Shown: positions 17,228-25,571, counted from the first letter of the stretch. The stretch: DNA of 64,000 nucleotides from Benzoatithermus sp963720725 (GCA_963720725.1 CAVRGN010000008.1:248001-312000); one strand, 5' to 3'. The notes: a model not told the origin generated them from the sequence alone. Numbers and translations: made by a program.

Positions 17228-18464
17228 GACCGGCTCCGGGGAAGTGGCGGAGGAAGTCGAGCAGGACCCGGGTGGCGATATCGGCGTCCCTGGTCGTGAT
17301 CAACTCGGCGGGGTTGTGGCTGATGCCGCCCTTGCAGCGAACGAACAGCATCGCGATCGGGCACAAGGCGGCGATGGCGAGGCCGTCATGGCCGGCGCCG
17401 CTGGCCAGTCGATGCGGGCGCACGTCGACGCGGGCCACCGCTGCCGCCAACGCCTCGACCAGCGCCGGGTCGCAGGTGACCGCGGGCTCGTCGTAGAACT
17501 TCTCGACCTTGACGCGGACATGGCGGCGTGCGGCCAGCGTCGCGAAGGCCGCCACCAGGTCCTCGATCGCCTGCAGCCGGTCGCCGTCGACCGGCGCGCG
17601 GATGTCCAACGAGAAGCTGGCGCGGCCGGCAATCACGTTGGGCGCACCCGGCGATGCCTCGACGGCGCCGACGGTGGCCACCAGTCCGGGCTCGCTGGCA
17701 CCGTGCGCCCGGCGCTCGACCGCCAGGATCATCTCGGCTGCCGCCGCGAGCGCGTCCTTGCGCAGCTCCATCGGCACGGTGCCGGCGTGGCCGGCCTCGC
17801 CCACGACCTCGATGCGGAAACGGCTGGCACCGGCGATCGCGGTGACGATGCCGACCGGCAGCTTGAGCTGCTCGAGCAAAGGGCCCTGCTCGATATGGAC
17901 CTCGACATAGCCGAGCACCCGATCGCGGCTGCGGGCCACGGCCGGGATCGCGGCGGGATCGCAGCCGAAAGCGCGCAGCGCCGCCTCGAGATGCACGCCC
18001 TCGCGGTCGGTGATGTCCAGCGACTGGGCCTCGAAGGTGCCGGCGACGGCCCGCGACCCCGTCAGCTTGCTCGGAAAGCGCACGCCTTCCTCGTCGCCGA
18101 ACGCGATGACCTCGATGGCGAAGGGCAGGCGCTCGCCGGCCGCGTGCAGTGCCGCCACCGCCTCGATCGCCGCGATCACGCCGAGATTGCCGTCATAGTG
18201 GCCGGCGTCGCGCACCGTGTCGATGTGCGAGCCGAGCAGGAGCGCCGGCGCCTCGGGCCGCTGGCCGGGATAGCGGCCGACCAGGTTGGCGGCGGCGTCC
18301 AGCTCGGTCGTCATGCCGGCCTCTTCCATCCAGCCGCGGACCATGCGGATCGCGGCCTGATGCGCGGGCGTGAGATAGAGACGGGTGAGCTTGCCGGGCT
18401 CGCTGGTGCAGCGGGCGAGCTCGTGCAGATGCGCCATCACGGTGGCACCGAGCGGACGGCTCAC
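17196..18464 (-). CDS. allC: allantoate amidohydrolase (M20 family hydantoinase/carbamoylase type)
   Basis: An M20-type amidohydrolase of 422 residues. Metal-site motifs are GSHIDTVRDAGHYDGNLGV, FGDEEGVRFPSKLTGSRA, YVEVHIEQGPLLE, VVGEAGHAGTVPM and GGISHNPAE. These are the motifs of allantoate amidohydrolases and N-carbamoyl-amino-acid hydrolases, and the context favours allantoate. The GTG start at 18464 overlaps the uraD stop (GTGA); the frame continues far upstream, but only this start gives the conserved N-terminus. It would hydrolyse allantoate to ureidoglycine plus ammonia and CO2. Confidence 0.85.
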   Translation of the reverse strand: MSRPLGATVMAHLHELARCTSEPGKLTRLYLTPAHQAAIRMVRGWMEEAGMTTELDAAANLVGRYPGQRPEAPALLLGSHIDTVRDAGHYDGNLGVIAAIEAVAALHAAGERLPFAIEVIAFGDEEGVRFPSKLTGSRAVAGTFEAQSLDITDREGVHLEAALRAFGCDPAAIPAVARSRDRVLGYVEVHIEQGPLLEQLKLPVGIVTAIAGASRFRIEVVGEAGHAGTVPMELRKDALAAAAEMILAVERRAHGASEPGLVATVGAVEASPGAPNVIAGRASFSLDIRAPVDGDRLQAIEDLVAAFATLAARRHVRVKVEKFYDEPAVTCDPALVEALAAAVARVDVRPHRLASGAGHDGLAIAALCPIAMLFVRCKGGISHNPAELITTRDADIATRVLLDFLRHFPGAGHDRTTAALAA

Positions 18465-18973
18465 GGCAGCAGCTCCTCGAGGCGGAGGAAGGCTATGCGC
18501 TCGACCTGGGCCAACGCGGTCGCGAGCTCGGTGTCGCGATCGTGGTTCAGGCGCCGCTCGAACGCGGCCAGAATCTCGGCCTTGCTCAAGCCCTTGACCG
18601 CGATGATGAAGGGAAAGCCGAAGCGCGCCCGGTAGGCGTCGTTGAGGTCGCCGAAGATCGCGCGCTCGGTGTCGGTCAGTTGGTCGAGCCCGGCCGAGGC
18701 CTGCTCGCTGGTCAATTCCGCGGTCAGCCGGCCGGCCTGGGCGAGCTTGCCGGCGAGATCGGGGTGGGCCTGGATCAGCGCCAGCTTGCGCCCGGCCGGC
18801 GCCGGGGCCAGGGCGGCGCACATGGCGCGGTGCAGCCCCTCGGCCGTGTCGGCGTCGGCGGGCAGGCCGGCGTCCCAGGCGGCTTGCGCGATCCAGGGCG
18901 AATGCTCGAACACGTGGCCATAGGCGGCGACGAACGCCGCCCGGTCGAGGGAATGGGGCAGGGGTCGGGTCAC
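18461..18973 (-). CDS. uraD: 2-oxo-4-hydroxy-4-carboxy-5-ureidoimidazoline decarboxylase
   Basis: A protein of 170 residues that converts OHCU to S-allantoin, the last step of urate breakdown to allantoin. Diagnostic stretches are FEHSPWIAQAAW, LIQAHPDLAGKLA (the HPDL motif), LTSEQASAGLDQLT, LNDAYRARFGFPFIIAVKG and FERRLNHDRDTEL. The GTG start at 18973 overlaps the stop of the allantoinase gene (GTGA), and the next gene starts on this gene's own stop. Urate oxidase and 5-hydroxyisourate hydrolase are not in the window. Confidence 0.93.
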   Translation of the reverse strand: MTRPLPHSLDRAAFVAAYGHVFEHSPWIAQAAWDAGLPADADTAEGLHRAMCAALAPAPAGRKLALIQAHPDLAGKLAQAGRLTAELTSEQASAGLDQLTDTERAIFGDLNDAYRARFGFPFIIAVKGLSKAEILAAFERRLNHDRDTELATALAQVERIAFLRLEELLP

Positions 18974-19881
18974 GGCGCGTGCTGCTCGTGCCAATGGCGG
19001 GCGATGTCGATGCGGCGGCAGACCCAGACCTTCTCGTGCGCCGCGACATGGTCGAGGAAACGCGCCAGGGCCGCAGCGCGCCCTGGCCGCCCGACCAGTC
19101 TGCAATGGAGCCCGATCGACAGCATCTTGGCCGTTCCCTTGAGGCCCTCGTCATAGAGCAGGTCGAAGCTGTCCTTGAGGTAGGCGTAGAACTGGTCGCC
19201 CGAATTGAAGCCCTGACTGGTCGCGAAGCGCATGTCGTTGGCGTCGAGCGTGTAGGGCACGATCAGTTGGCGTCGCCCGTCGACGCTCGCCCAATAGGGC
19301 AGGTCGTCCGCGTAACTGTCCGCACAGTAGAGGAAACCGCCTTCCTCGGCGACGAGCTGCAGCGTGTTCGGGCTGACCCGGCCCGTGTACCAGCCCAGCG
19401 GCCGCTCGCCCGTGACCTCGCGGTGGATGCGGATCGCCTCCTGCATCTGCCGGCGCTCGGCCGCCACGCCCATATATTGGTAGTCGATCCAGCGCAGGCC
19501 GTGGCTCGCGATCTCCCAGTCGGCCTCCAGCATCGCCGCCGCGGCCTCGCGGTTGCGCTCGAGCGCCATGGCGACGGCGTAGACGGTCACCGGCATCCGC
19601 CGCTCGCCGAACAGCCGCCACAGCCGCCAGAACCCGGCCCGGCTGCCATACTCGTAGATCAACTCCATGTTCATGTTGCGCACGCCCGCGAGCGGTGCGG
19701 CGCCGACGATCTCGGACAGGAAGGCCTCCGAGGCCGCGTCGCCGTGCAGGACGCAGTTCTCGCCGCCCTCCTCGTAATTGATCACGAACTGGACGGCGAT
19801 CCTGGCACCGCCGGGCCAGCGCGGATCCGGCGGGTTGCGGCCATAGCCCACCAGGTCGCGCGGGTAGTTCTGCTCCGTCAC
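18970..19881 (-). CDS. puuE: allantoinase PuuE (polysaccharide-deacetylase fold)
   Basis: A cofactor-independent allantoinase of 303 residues from the polysaccharide-deacetylase superfamily. Matches include NYPRDLVGYGRNPPDPRWPG, VQFVINYEEGGEN, the YEYGSRAGFWRLW segment, ASHGLRWIDYQYM, RPLGWYTGRVSPNTL and LSIGLHCRLVGRPGR. The length agrees with PuuE (about 305). The start is a GTG at 19881 after AGGAGGGGAC; the open frame to 20025 contains no better start. It opens the allantoin ring to allantoate, which the allC product then hydrolyses. Confidence 0.93.
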   Translation of the reverse strand: MTEQNYPRDLVGYGRNPPDPRWPGGARIAVQFVINYEEGGENCVLHGDAASEAFLSEIVGAAPLAGVRNMNMELIYEYGSRAGFWRLWRLFGERRMPVTVYAVAMALERNREAAAAMLEADWEIASHGLRWIDYQYMGVAAERRQMQEAIRIHREVTGERPLGWYTGRVSPNTLQLVAEEGGFLYCADSYADDLPYWASVDGRRQLIVPYTLDANDMRFATSQGFNSGDQFYAYLKDSFDLLYDEGLKGTAKMLSIGLHCRLVGRPGRAAALARFLDHVAAHEKVWVCRRIDIARHWHEQHAP

Positions 19882-19963
19882 CGTCCCCTCCTGTGCCGAC
19901 GCGTGCGATCCTAGCAGGACGGCGCGTGCTGCGCCTGCGCACCGCGTTTGAAGCTGCTTCCGC

Positions 19964-20695
19964 TCACGGCGCGAAGCGGGCCATCTCGCCCGCATAGCGC
20001 TTGGCCAGCGGTGCCGCGTAGCCATTGGCCTTGCTGGTGCCGAGGCCGAGGCCGACCACCGCCTCGACCAGCTTCACCGCCGCCGCCACGCCGTCGATCA
20101 CCGGCAGCCCGAACTCGGCCGCGAGCCGGGCGTTGAGGTCGGCCATGCCGGCGCAGCCCAGCACGATCGCCTCGCAGCGGTCCTCGGCCACGGCACGGCC
20201 GATCTCCGCCCGCAGCAGATCGACGGCACCCGAGCCCGGCTCCTCCAGCGCCAGCACCGGCACCTCGGCCGTGCGCACCTTCCGGCAGCGCCGCTCGAAG
20301 CCGTATCTGTGGACCAGATGCTCCAGCGCCGGCGCCGACCGGCCCAGCGTCGAGACGATCGTGAAGCTGCCGGCGATCATGCTCGCCACGTGCATGGCGG
20401 CCTCGGCGATCCCGAGCACCGGCCCGGTCGCGACGCAACGGGCGGCGTCCACCCCGGTATCGTCGAAGCAGGCGACGACGTAGCCGGCGAAGCCCAGGGC
20501 CTCGCCCTTGCGCACCTCCTCGATCAGCCCCGGCACGGCGAAGGCCTCGTCGTAGTAGCCCTCGATGCTGGCCGGGCCGATCGCCGGCGAGACGGCCACG
20601 ATCGCGGTGCCGGGTGCGGCCACCGCGCGCGCCGCCGCGCCGATCTTGCCGGTCATCGAGACCGTGGTGTTCGGGTTGACCACGAGGATGCGCAT
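19964..20695 (-). CDS. Asp/Glu/hydantoin racemase family protein, probable allantoin racemase
   Basis: A racemase of 243 residues of the hydantoin/allantoin type. It starts with ILVVNPNTTVSMTGKI, has the first catalytic Cys in VVACFDDTGVDAAR and the second in IVLGCAGMADLNARL, and ends in GTSKANGYAAP. The two cysteines on opposite sides of the active site are conserved. Immediately upstream of puuE in the operon, a role converting R- to S-allantoin (HpxA-like) is the best reading, although a hydantoin racemase is possible. It is the first gene of the operon and diverges from the flavin reductase at 20786. Confidence 0.82.
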   Translation of the reverse strand: MRILVVNPNTTVSMTGKIGAAARAVAAPGTAIVAVSPAIGPASIEGYYDEAFAVPGLIEEVRKGEALGFAGYVVACFDDTGVDAARCVATGPVLGIAEAAMHVASMIAGSFTIVSTLGRSAPALEHLVHRYGFERRCRKVRTAEVPVLALEEPGSGAVDLLRAEIGRAVAEDRCEAIVLGCAGMADLNARLAAEFGLPVIDGVAAAVKLVEAVVGLGLGTSKANGYAAPLAKRYAGEMARFAP

Positions 20696-20785
20696 GCTTA
20701 GGCGGTCCGGTGCTGGCGGCGACGCGGCATCGTCGGGACCGGCGATCGGGCCGTCAACCCGGATCGCTCCAGTGGTGGACCTGCC

Positions 20786-21388
20786 ATGAACTTCGACTTC
20801 ACCGCGATCGACGCGGCGCTGCGCTACAAGCTCCTGTGCAGCTTCGTCGGCCCGCGCCCGATCGCCCTGGTCACCACGCTGGGCCTGGACGGCGTGCCCA
20901 ACGCCGCACCCATGAGCTTCTTCAACGTCTTCGCCCAGACCCCGCCGCTCCTCATCCTGGGCCTGCAGGACCGCGCCCACGGCCCCAAGGACACCACCCG
21001 CAACGTCCGCGCCACCGGCGAGCTGGTGGTCAACCTGGTCGACGCGCCGCTGGCCCGTCAGATGGTCGCCTGCTCGGTCGACCACCCGCCCGAGATTGAC
21101 GAGACGGAAGTTGTCGGGCTGACGCTGCTGCCCTCGACGGCTGTCCGCCCCGGCCGCATCGCCGAGGCGCCGGTCGCGTTCGAATGCCGCCTGGAACGGA
21201 CGGTCGACTATCCCGGCCGCTGCATCCTGTTCGCCGAAGTCGTCCACATGCACGTCCGCGACGCCTGCATCGACCGTGCGACCCTGCGGGTCCGCCCGGA
21301 GAGCTACCGCCCGGTCGCCCGCATGCACGGCGACTGGTACGTCACGGCCGAGGACTGGTACGAGCTGCCGAAGCCGGCAGGGACGTAG
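20786..21388 (+). CDS. flavin reductase family protein
   Basis: An FMN-binding split-barrel protein of 200 residues. GPRPIALVTTLGLDGVPNAA is followed by PMSFFNVFAQTPPLLILGLQ and KDTTRNVRATGELVVNLVD, the pattern of the flavin reductase-like/DIM6 group. It differs clearly from the flavin reductase at 988-1542. It diverges from the purine operon, with 90 bp between the starts. A direct link to purine breakdown is not shown. Its 3' end overlaps by 47 bp with the regulator gene on the opposite strand. Confidence 0.88.
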   Translation: MNFDFTAIDAALRYKLLCSFVGPRPIALVTTLGLDGVPNAAPMSFFNVFAQTPPLLILGLQDRAHGPKDTTRNVRATGELVVNLVDAPLARQMVACSVDHPPEIDETEVVGLTLLPSTAVRPGRIAEAPVAFECRLERTVDYPGRCILFAEVVHMHVRDACIDRATLRVRPESYRPVARMHGDWYVTAEDWYELPKPAGT

Positions 21389-22520
21389 CGGCGCCTTCGG
21401 GCGGCCGGCGATGCGCCATCATCAGCCGCACCAGATCCGCCTGGCGGTGCGTGTCGGTCTTGTCGAACGCGCGTTGCAAGAGTGTGCGGACCGTGGCGAG
21501 GGACACGCCCAGGGTCGCCGCCAGGTCGGCGAGACGCTCGTGGTCGAGCAGTGCTTCGGCAACGCGGGCCTCACCGGCGGTGAGGCCATAGATCCGCTGC
21601 AGTATTGCCGCCGGACTGGCCGATTTGGCCTCCGGGTCGGCGACCAGCACAATCGCCGTCGGCCGCCGTCCGAGGTCGAGTTGGGGCTGCTCGCCGCGCA
21701 ACGGCGCGACCAGCACCGAAAGGGGGCGCCGGCCTGACCGCCGCCGCACCGCCAGGGTACCGCCCGTCGCCGCCGGTGACGCCGACACCGCGCCCACGAG
21801 CCGCCGCAGCGTGGCCGTGTCGTCGGGCCGGTCGCAGGCCAGAGCCGAGTGCCGCGCCCCGACCCCGTCGCCCGCCCCGAGCGCGGCCTCGGCCACGCGG
21901 TTGGCATGCACCACGCCCGCCGACGCGTCGACCAGCAGCACGCCCTGGTCGACCAGATCCAGTGCTGCCAGCGCGTCCCGAGCCAGGGATGCGGCACCGT
22001 TCAGCCGCAGTCGGACCTGCAGCGCGCGAAGCAGGTTCGGTTGGAGTAACTCCATGGCGGAGTGGTCGTCTGCAGTTGAAGGGCTTGGCGGCTCCCTGCC
22101 TGCACACGGCAAGCATTGCGATGGTCACCGCATTCGGTCTCATGTGGGCGCGCAGAGACTGGCCCATGTCCTGAGGCGCGAGCCACGCCTCGAACGGGGT
22201 TGTATTCGGCCGAGCGGGGATCGGCATGGACGTCGGCTTCTACCGAGCCACGGTTCGCCGCGTCGATCCGCGCGACCCAGAGTGGGCGCATGTCGGGCAA
22301 TGCAGCGCAAATAGTTGTACTCGTGCTGAAAGGTCGGGCCGATCTCGACGAGGCACGATTTGCGGCCGGTTGAGCGTAGTGTGGTCCAACGACATAGACC
22401 GCCCCGCTCGCCACCGAAAGTCCGGCAGACTCCCGCGACCGCGGCCTGCCAGGCATCCGCGTCGAGTATGCCGGCATAGATGGCTTCCATGAGCAACAAT
22501 AGTTCATCGGCGGTGAACAT
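21342..22520 (-). pseudogene. LuxR-type helix-turn-helix regulator, frame-disrupted
   Basis: A regulator of about 391 residues if three single-base insertions are removed. The start is the ATG at 22520 (MFTADELLLLMEAIYAGI). Coding then passes to a second frame (PDMRPLWVARIDAANRGSV), a third (PFEAWLAPQDMGQSLRAHM) and back to the first (MELLQPNLLRALQVRLRL). The breaks lie at an AAA run (22309-22311), a GGGG run (22196-22199) and a TT (22076-22077), plus-strand bases. The C-terminus has a LuxR-like HTH (LTAGEARVAEALLDHERLAD then LAATLGVSLATVRTLLQRAF). Removing one base at each site restores the full frame. It may be a real pseudogene or a sequencing artefact. Its target is unknown; it faces the flavin reductase and lies near the purine operon. 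Confidence 0.8.
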
Positions 22521-22697
22521 GCGTCTTCCCGGTAGCTTGCAGGTAGATCGCTGAGGGCCGAGGCGATGGGTTGGATTCTTCTTAATGTTCACTGATATCG
22601 CAATCCGCCGGGCCTGTCCCGCCTCGCGTCAGCCGAACGGATGACGCGCGCGCCGCGGCGCGTGCCCATGCTGGGCGGGCAACCAGGGGGAAGCCCG

Positions 22698-23183
22698 ATG
22701 ACCCGATCCGCCCGCCCGTCCGGTCGCGCCGCCCCGCTCGTGGCTGGGGCAGCCGCCCTGACGACCCTCGGCGCCCCGGCCGCGCCGGCGGCGGCCGCCA
22801 CCGTCGAGTTCCTGGCGGGGCCGCTGAGCCTGCTCGCGGGCCAGGTGGACGAAGTCGCGATTCACGACCCGAACATCTTTCCCTGCCCGGCCGTGGGCGT
22901 GCAGATCCTGGCCGGCACGTCCACCGGGCGCGCCGCCTTCGCCCTGGCGCCGGGGGTCGACACCATCGGCAGCCCCGCCTCCGTCCCGGCCAGGCGCGGG
23001 CAGGTCGTCGGGTTCCAAAACCCGGATCTCCTGTCGGGAGAGCGCCGGGTGGTGCAGGCGCGGGTCCGGTGCAGCTGCAACGCCGACGCCGCCACCCTGC
23101 GCACCGGCCTTTCCGTCACCTTCGTCGTCCGCGACCGGGCGAGCGGGCGGACCGAGGCAGTGGTGCCGGGGGTGGCGCGGTAG
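22698..23183 (+). CDS. secreted protein of unknown function
   Basis: A protein of 161 residues with an Ala-rich signal peptide (APLVAGAAALTTLGAPAAPA) and likely cleavage near residue 34. The mature part is beta-rich with three cysteines (FPCPAVGV and RCSCNADA). I recognise no family. The start is chosen at 22698, preceded by AGGGGGAAGCCC, since an upstream in-frame ATG at 22641 has no ribosome site. It lies between the disrupted regulator and the low-GC island; its own base composition is normal for the window. Confidence 0.65.
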   Translation: MTRSARPSGRAAPLVAGAAALTTLGAPAAPAAAATVEFLAGPLSLLAGQVDEVAIHDPNIFPCPAVGVQILAGTSTGRAAFALAPGVDTIGSPASVPARRGQVVGFQNPDLLSGERRVVQARVRCSCNADAATLRTGLSVTFVVRDRASGRTEAVVPGVAR

Positions 23184-23353
23184 GGTGCGCAGGACTGTGC
23201 CGGGACGGCTCGCCCGATCTCCCCGCCAAGCCCCGAAACACGCCTGGCGCCGGCGCTACGCCGCGACCGAGACGGCCTGCCCCGGCGCAAGTCTCCGGCG
23301 ATCGAAAAAACTGCCAGTGTCATACGAACGGCTGACGCGGCTGCTCTGCCGCT

Positions 23354-23397
23354 AGGCTAGCCTCATCGTCTCAGGCGGGTCCCGGTACAGTACCGGG
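23354..23397 (+). promoter_or_regulatory. two palindromes upstream of the low-GC island genes
   Basis: AGGCTAGCCT at 23354-23363 is a perfect 10 bp palindrome. CCCGGTAC-A-GTACCGGG at 23381-23397 is a perfect 8 bp dyad around one base. Both lie in the 249 bp gap before the island, 36-79 bp upstream of the start at 23433. Dyads here could be operators for an unlinked regulator, or the second could be a hairpin. No clear -35/-10 pair was found. Confidence 0.4.
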
Positions 23398-23432
23398 CGC
23401 CGCTAATCGACAGCAACTAGGAGCAATTATTC

Positions 23433-23891
23433 ATGCCAGAGGATACCGGTACAGCTCGCATATTTCAGATTACCAGGCGAGGCGACCCAGATCTCCTCAG
23501 GATTGCCGAACACGTTGCCGCTACAGTTCGGCTTGCTGCCGAGAAGGCGGTCGCTCACCAAGCAGATAGGGAAGCCGCCCCGATGCCACTCGCACCGGAC
23601 ACACTTGAGGGATTGTTCCTGCGGCGTTTGCAGGAACAAGTGCCTGAGCGCCGTCAAAAAACACTCGACCGTGTGCTTCCGCTCGTGCGGGCTTCTCGGG
23701 AGCAGCGTGTGGATATTCATGGCGAGCTAGCTGCAATTAGCCTGGACGATGTACGTCCAGTTGCCGAGCAGTCAGACGAGATTTACTCTCGGAATCCCGT
23801 TCGCCTGGAGCCTTCTGAACTCATAGCCGCTACTCACGCTATGGGCGCGTCTTTCCAAGACGAGACCGACGTCGCAGTACCAGAGCACTAG
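23433..23891 (+). CDS. hypothetical protein, first gene of low-GC island
   Basis: A charged, mainly helical protein of 152 residues with no signal peptide or membrane segment. It has many Arg, Glu and Gln (for example LFLRRLQEQVPERRQKTLDR) and an acidic tail. No motif or family is recognised. An AGGAG in AACTAGGAGCAATTATTC precedes the ATG. The codons use A and T at third positions far more than neighbouring genes. It lies 9 bp upstream of the 456-residue gene, so the two probably form an operon. It might be a partner, chaperone or immunity-type protein for that product, but nothing in the sequence proves this. Confidence 0.7.
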   Translation: MPEDTGTARIFQITRRGDPDLLRIAEHVAATVRLAAEKAVAHQADREAAPMPLAPDTLEGLFLRRLQEQVPERRQKTLDRVLPLVRASREQRVDIHGELAAISLDDVRPVAEQSDEIYSRNPVRLEPSELIAATHAMGASFQDETDVAVPEH

Positions 23892-23900
23892 GAAATTAAA

Positions 23901-25271
23901 ATGGAAAAGATACGTCTTCGTGTTCGCAATGTCCAGTGTGTTGACACCACAAGCGGTCCGGGCTCAGATCAGATAGACCTCGCCGGCGTATCGATCGATG
24001 CCACTGGCGACACACGGAAAATACCGATTCGGACTGTAAGCAATTATTTCGACCCGGGCGACGTGGTAAATTACTCGCCTCCGCAGGTATTCGCTACCTT
24101 CGACATTGCTTCGGATGACCTTGTCAATGGAAAGCCGATTGGCTGGGCGCGCACTTACCATGTCACCTTCTTTATGTGTGAGAGAGACAATGGCGGCTTC
24201 CCAGGGTGGCTTCAGGATCTGTTCCTGAAGGTTAAAGAATATGTCTCAGCAAAAGTCGCTGCTGCGGTTGGCGCAGCAATTTTTGCTGGTGTAGGTAGCT
24301 TAGCTGGACCACTTGGCGCAGCCATAGGCGCTGCGATCGGATTCGTCCTCGGTGCGGCGTTTGATATTATCTTTGGGTGGATCAAGGTCCTCTGGGAGGA
24401 CGATCCATTTCCTCCGGTGACGGTTGGGATAACGCTGCCGTGGGGATTTTCTTTCGGTGAGGTTGAACAGAGCGGCGAGAAAACTGTTTGGTGGAAGGCA
24501 CAGGGCGGGCATTATCGCCTGCACTTTGACTGGCAACTTGGAGGACCTACGATCGTGGCCGGAGTGTTCCGCGCGGGAAGCGCTCCACACGCTCTCTGGA
24601 CAGCCGACAGGCCTGGTTTCACGCAGAAGTTTCTGGACAACCACGCGGCCGGTATGCGCATTGTCGGTTTGTCGACTTATCTCGATGGCGATCGACCGAT
24701 GATAAGTGGGGCATTTCTGGCTGGATCGGGTAAGAGTTATCTTTGGTTCGCGGAATGGGCGGAATTTGTTGCCAAATGGAAGCAGCTTGGAGAACAGGAG
24801 TATCGCCTGGTAGACATTGACTCATATTTGGAGGCCGGTACTCGAAGGTTCGTTGGTGCGTTCGCTGGCGGTGCCGATCCTTACCAGCTCTGGAGATTGA
24901 AGTGGTCGGACTTTACAGCCAAGACCAATGAACTATTTGCGTCTGGCTTTAGGCTCGTTGCGATCAACTCATTTGTGGACAATGGAACGCCAACTTTTGT
25001 GGGCGCTTGGCGCCAGGGTACCGGCGGGCAGTGGCTTTGGAGTAGCAAGTGGTCTGAATTCGAGCCCAAATGGCAGGAACTCAGCAGCCAGGGCGCCAGA
25101 TTGGAAAGACTATCGTCCCATATGGCGGGCGGTACTCGAATTTACACAGGCCTTTTCCGTGAGGGAGTCGGACCACACGCATTGTGGATTTCTGATCGGT
25201 GGAGTGATTTTTCAACTAAGTGGCAGCAACTAAGCAACTTAGGCTATCAACTCGTTGACGTAGAGATGTGA
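23901..25271 (+). CDS. glycine-zipper protein with C-terminal tandem beta repeats
   Basis: A protein of 456 residues without a signal peptide. Residues 1-95 are a beta-rich domain (RLRVRNVQCVDTTSGPGSD). Residues 112-165 form a long Gly/Ala hydrophobic stretch (AAAVGAAIFAGVGSLAGPLG, then AAIGAAIGFVLGAAFDIIFG) that reads as a glycine zipper able to enter membranes. Residues 219-456 hold about four and a half repeats of roughly 50 residues, each with a W-x(1-2)-W/F-F core and a G-x-R-L-V-x-I/L-x-S/D-Y/F end (EYRLVDIDSYL, GFRLVAINSFV). These resemble the bacterial tandem repeat (BTRD1/beta-lamp) modules of polyglycine hydrolases. No peptidase domain follows. Low GC and odd codon use suggest horizontal transfer. 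A pore-forming or toxin-like role is only a hypothesis. Confidence 0.75.
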   Translation: MEKIRLRVRNVQCVDTTSGPGSDQIDLAGVSIDATGDTRKIPIRTVSNYFDPGDVVNYSPPQVFATFDIASDDLVNGKPIGWARTYHVTFFMCERDNGGFPGWLQDLFLKVKEYVSAKVAAAVGAAIFAGVGSLAGPLGAAIGAAIGFVLGAAFDIIFGWIKVLWEDDPFPPVTVGITLPWGFSFGEVEQSGEKTVWWKAQGGHYRLHFDWQLGGPTIVAGVFRAGSAPHALWTADRPGFTQKFLDNHAAGMRIVGLSTYLDGDRPMISGAFLAGSGKSYLWFAEWAEFVAKWKQLGEQEYRLVDIDSYLEAGTRRFVGAFAGGADPYQLWRLKWSDFTAKTNELFASGFRLVAINSFVDNGTPTFVGAWRQGTGGQWLWSSKWSEFEPKWQELSSQGARLERLSSHMAGGTRIYTGLFREGVGPHALWISDRWSDFSTKWQQLSNLGYQLVDVEM

Positions 25272-25319
25272 TGCGTCAGCATCCATCCTAGTAATCAGCA
25301 TCTTGCTTTGTCCAGCTTC

Positions 25320-25354
25320 GCTGGCCGGCCTGTCAACGAAAGACGCCGGCCAGC
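25320..25354 (+). terminator. hairpin after the low-GC operon, possible terminator
   Basis: A perfect 10 bp stem, GCTGGCCGGC / GCCGGCCAGC, with a 15 nt loop, 48 bp after the stop of the 456-residue gene. No T run follows, so intrinsic termination is uncertain. The 360 bp gap from 25272 to 25631 also holds the SMP-30 remnant and a direct repeat. Confidence 0.35.
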
Positions 25355-25420
25355 AAGTGCTGACTTCAAGTCCGCCCTATGGCCATTTGTCCAGAGGCGG
25401 CAAGCTATGGGTGTGTGCCT

Positions 25421-25537
25421 CTAAGGCTTGAGCGCCCCGTTCGCATGCGTCAGCACCGCATACAAGCCGGCAGTGCCCCATAAATACAGCCGGTTCTTTT
25501 CCAGCCCGCCAAAGCAGACGTTGCTCACCACCTCGAG
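25421..25537 (-). pseudogene. 3'-end remnant of an SMP-30/gluconolactonase gene
   Basis: Thirty-eight codons ending in TAG read EVVSNVCFGGLEKNRLY, LWGTAGLYAVLTHANGALKP. The intact SMP-30 gene at 26063-26995 ends EVVSNVCFGGLKKNRLY, ICGTTSLYAVLTHVNGAQRP, so about three quarters of the residues agree, on the same strand. Nothing upstream of the remnant continues the gene; it runs straight into a GTTTTTGGGGTCAG repeat. This is a truncated relic of a second copy. Confidence 0.8.
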
Positions 25538-25571
25538 TTTTTGGGGTCAGGGGTTTTTGGGGTCAGACCCC
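25537..25571. repeat. GTTTTTGGGGTCAG direct repeat with GGGGTC-A-GACCCC dyad
   Basis: GTTTTTGGGGTCAG occurs at 25537-25550 and again at 25553-25566, a 16 bp period. The second copy runs into GACCCC, making a perfect GGGGTC-A-GACCCC dyad at 25559-25571. Similar GGGGTCAGACCCC dyads occur near REP-associated transposases in many proteobacteria. The repeat sits exactly at the broken end of the SMP-30 remnant, so it may mark a rearrangement junction. Confidence 0.55.

Noticed and set aside
14543..17299. Open frame of 918 codons on the plus strand opposite the M20 and deaminase genes
   Set aside because: Antisense shadow of two clear enzymes; no motif and unusual composition.
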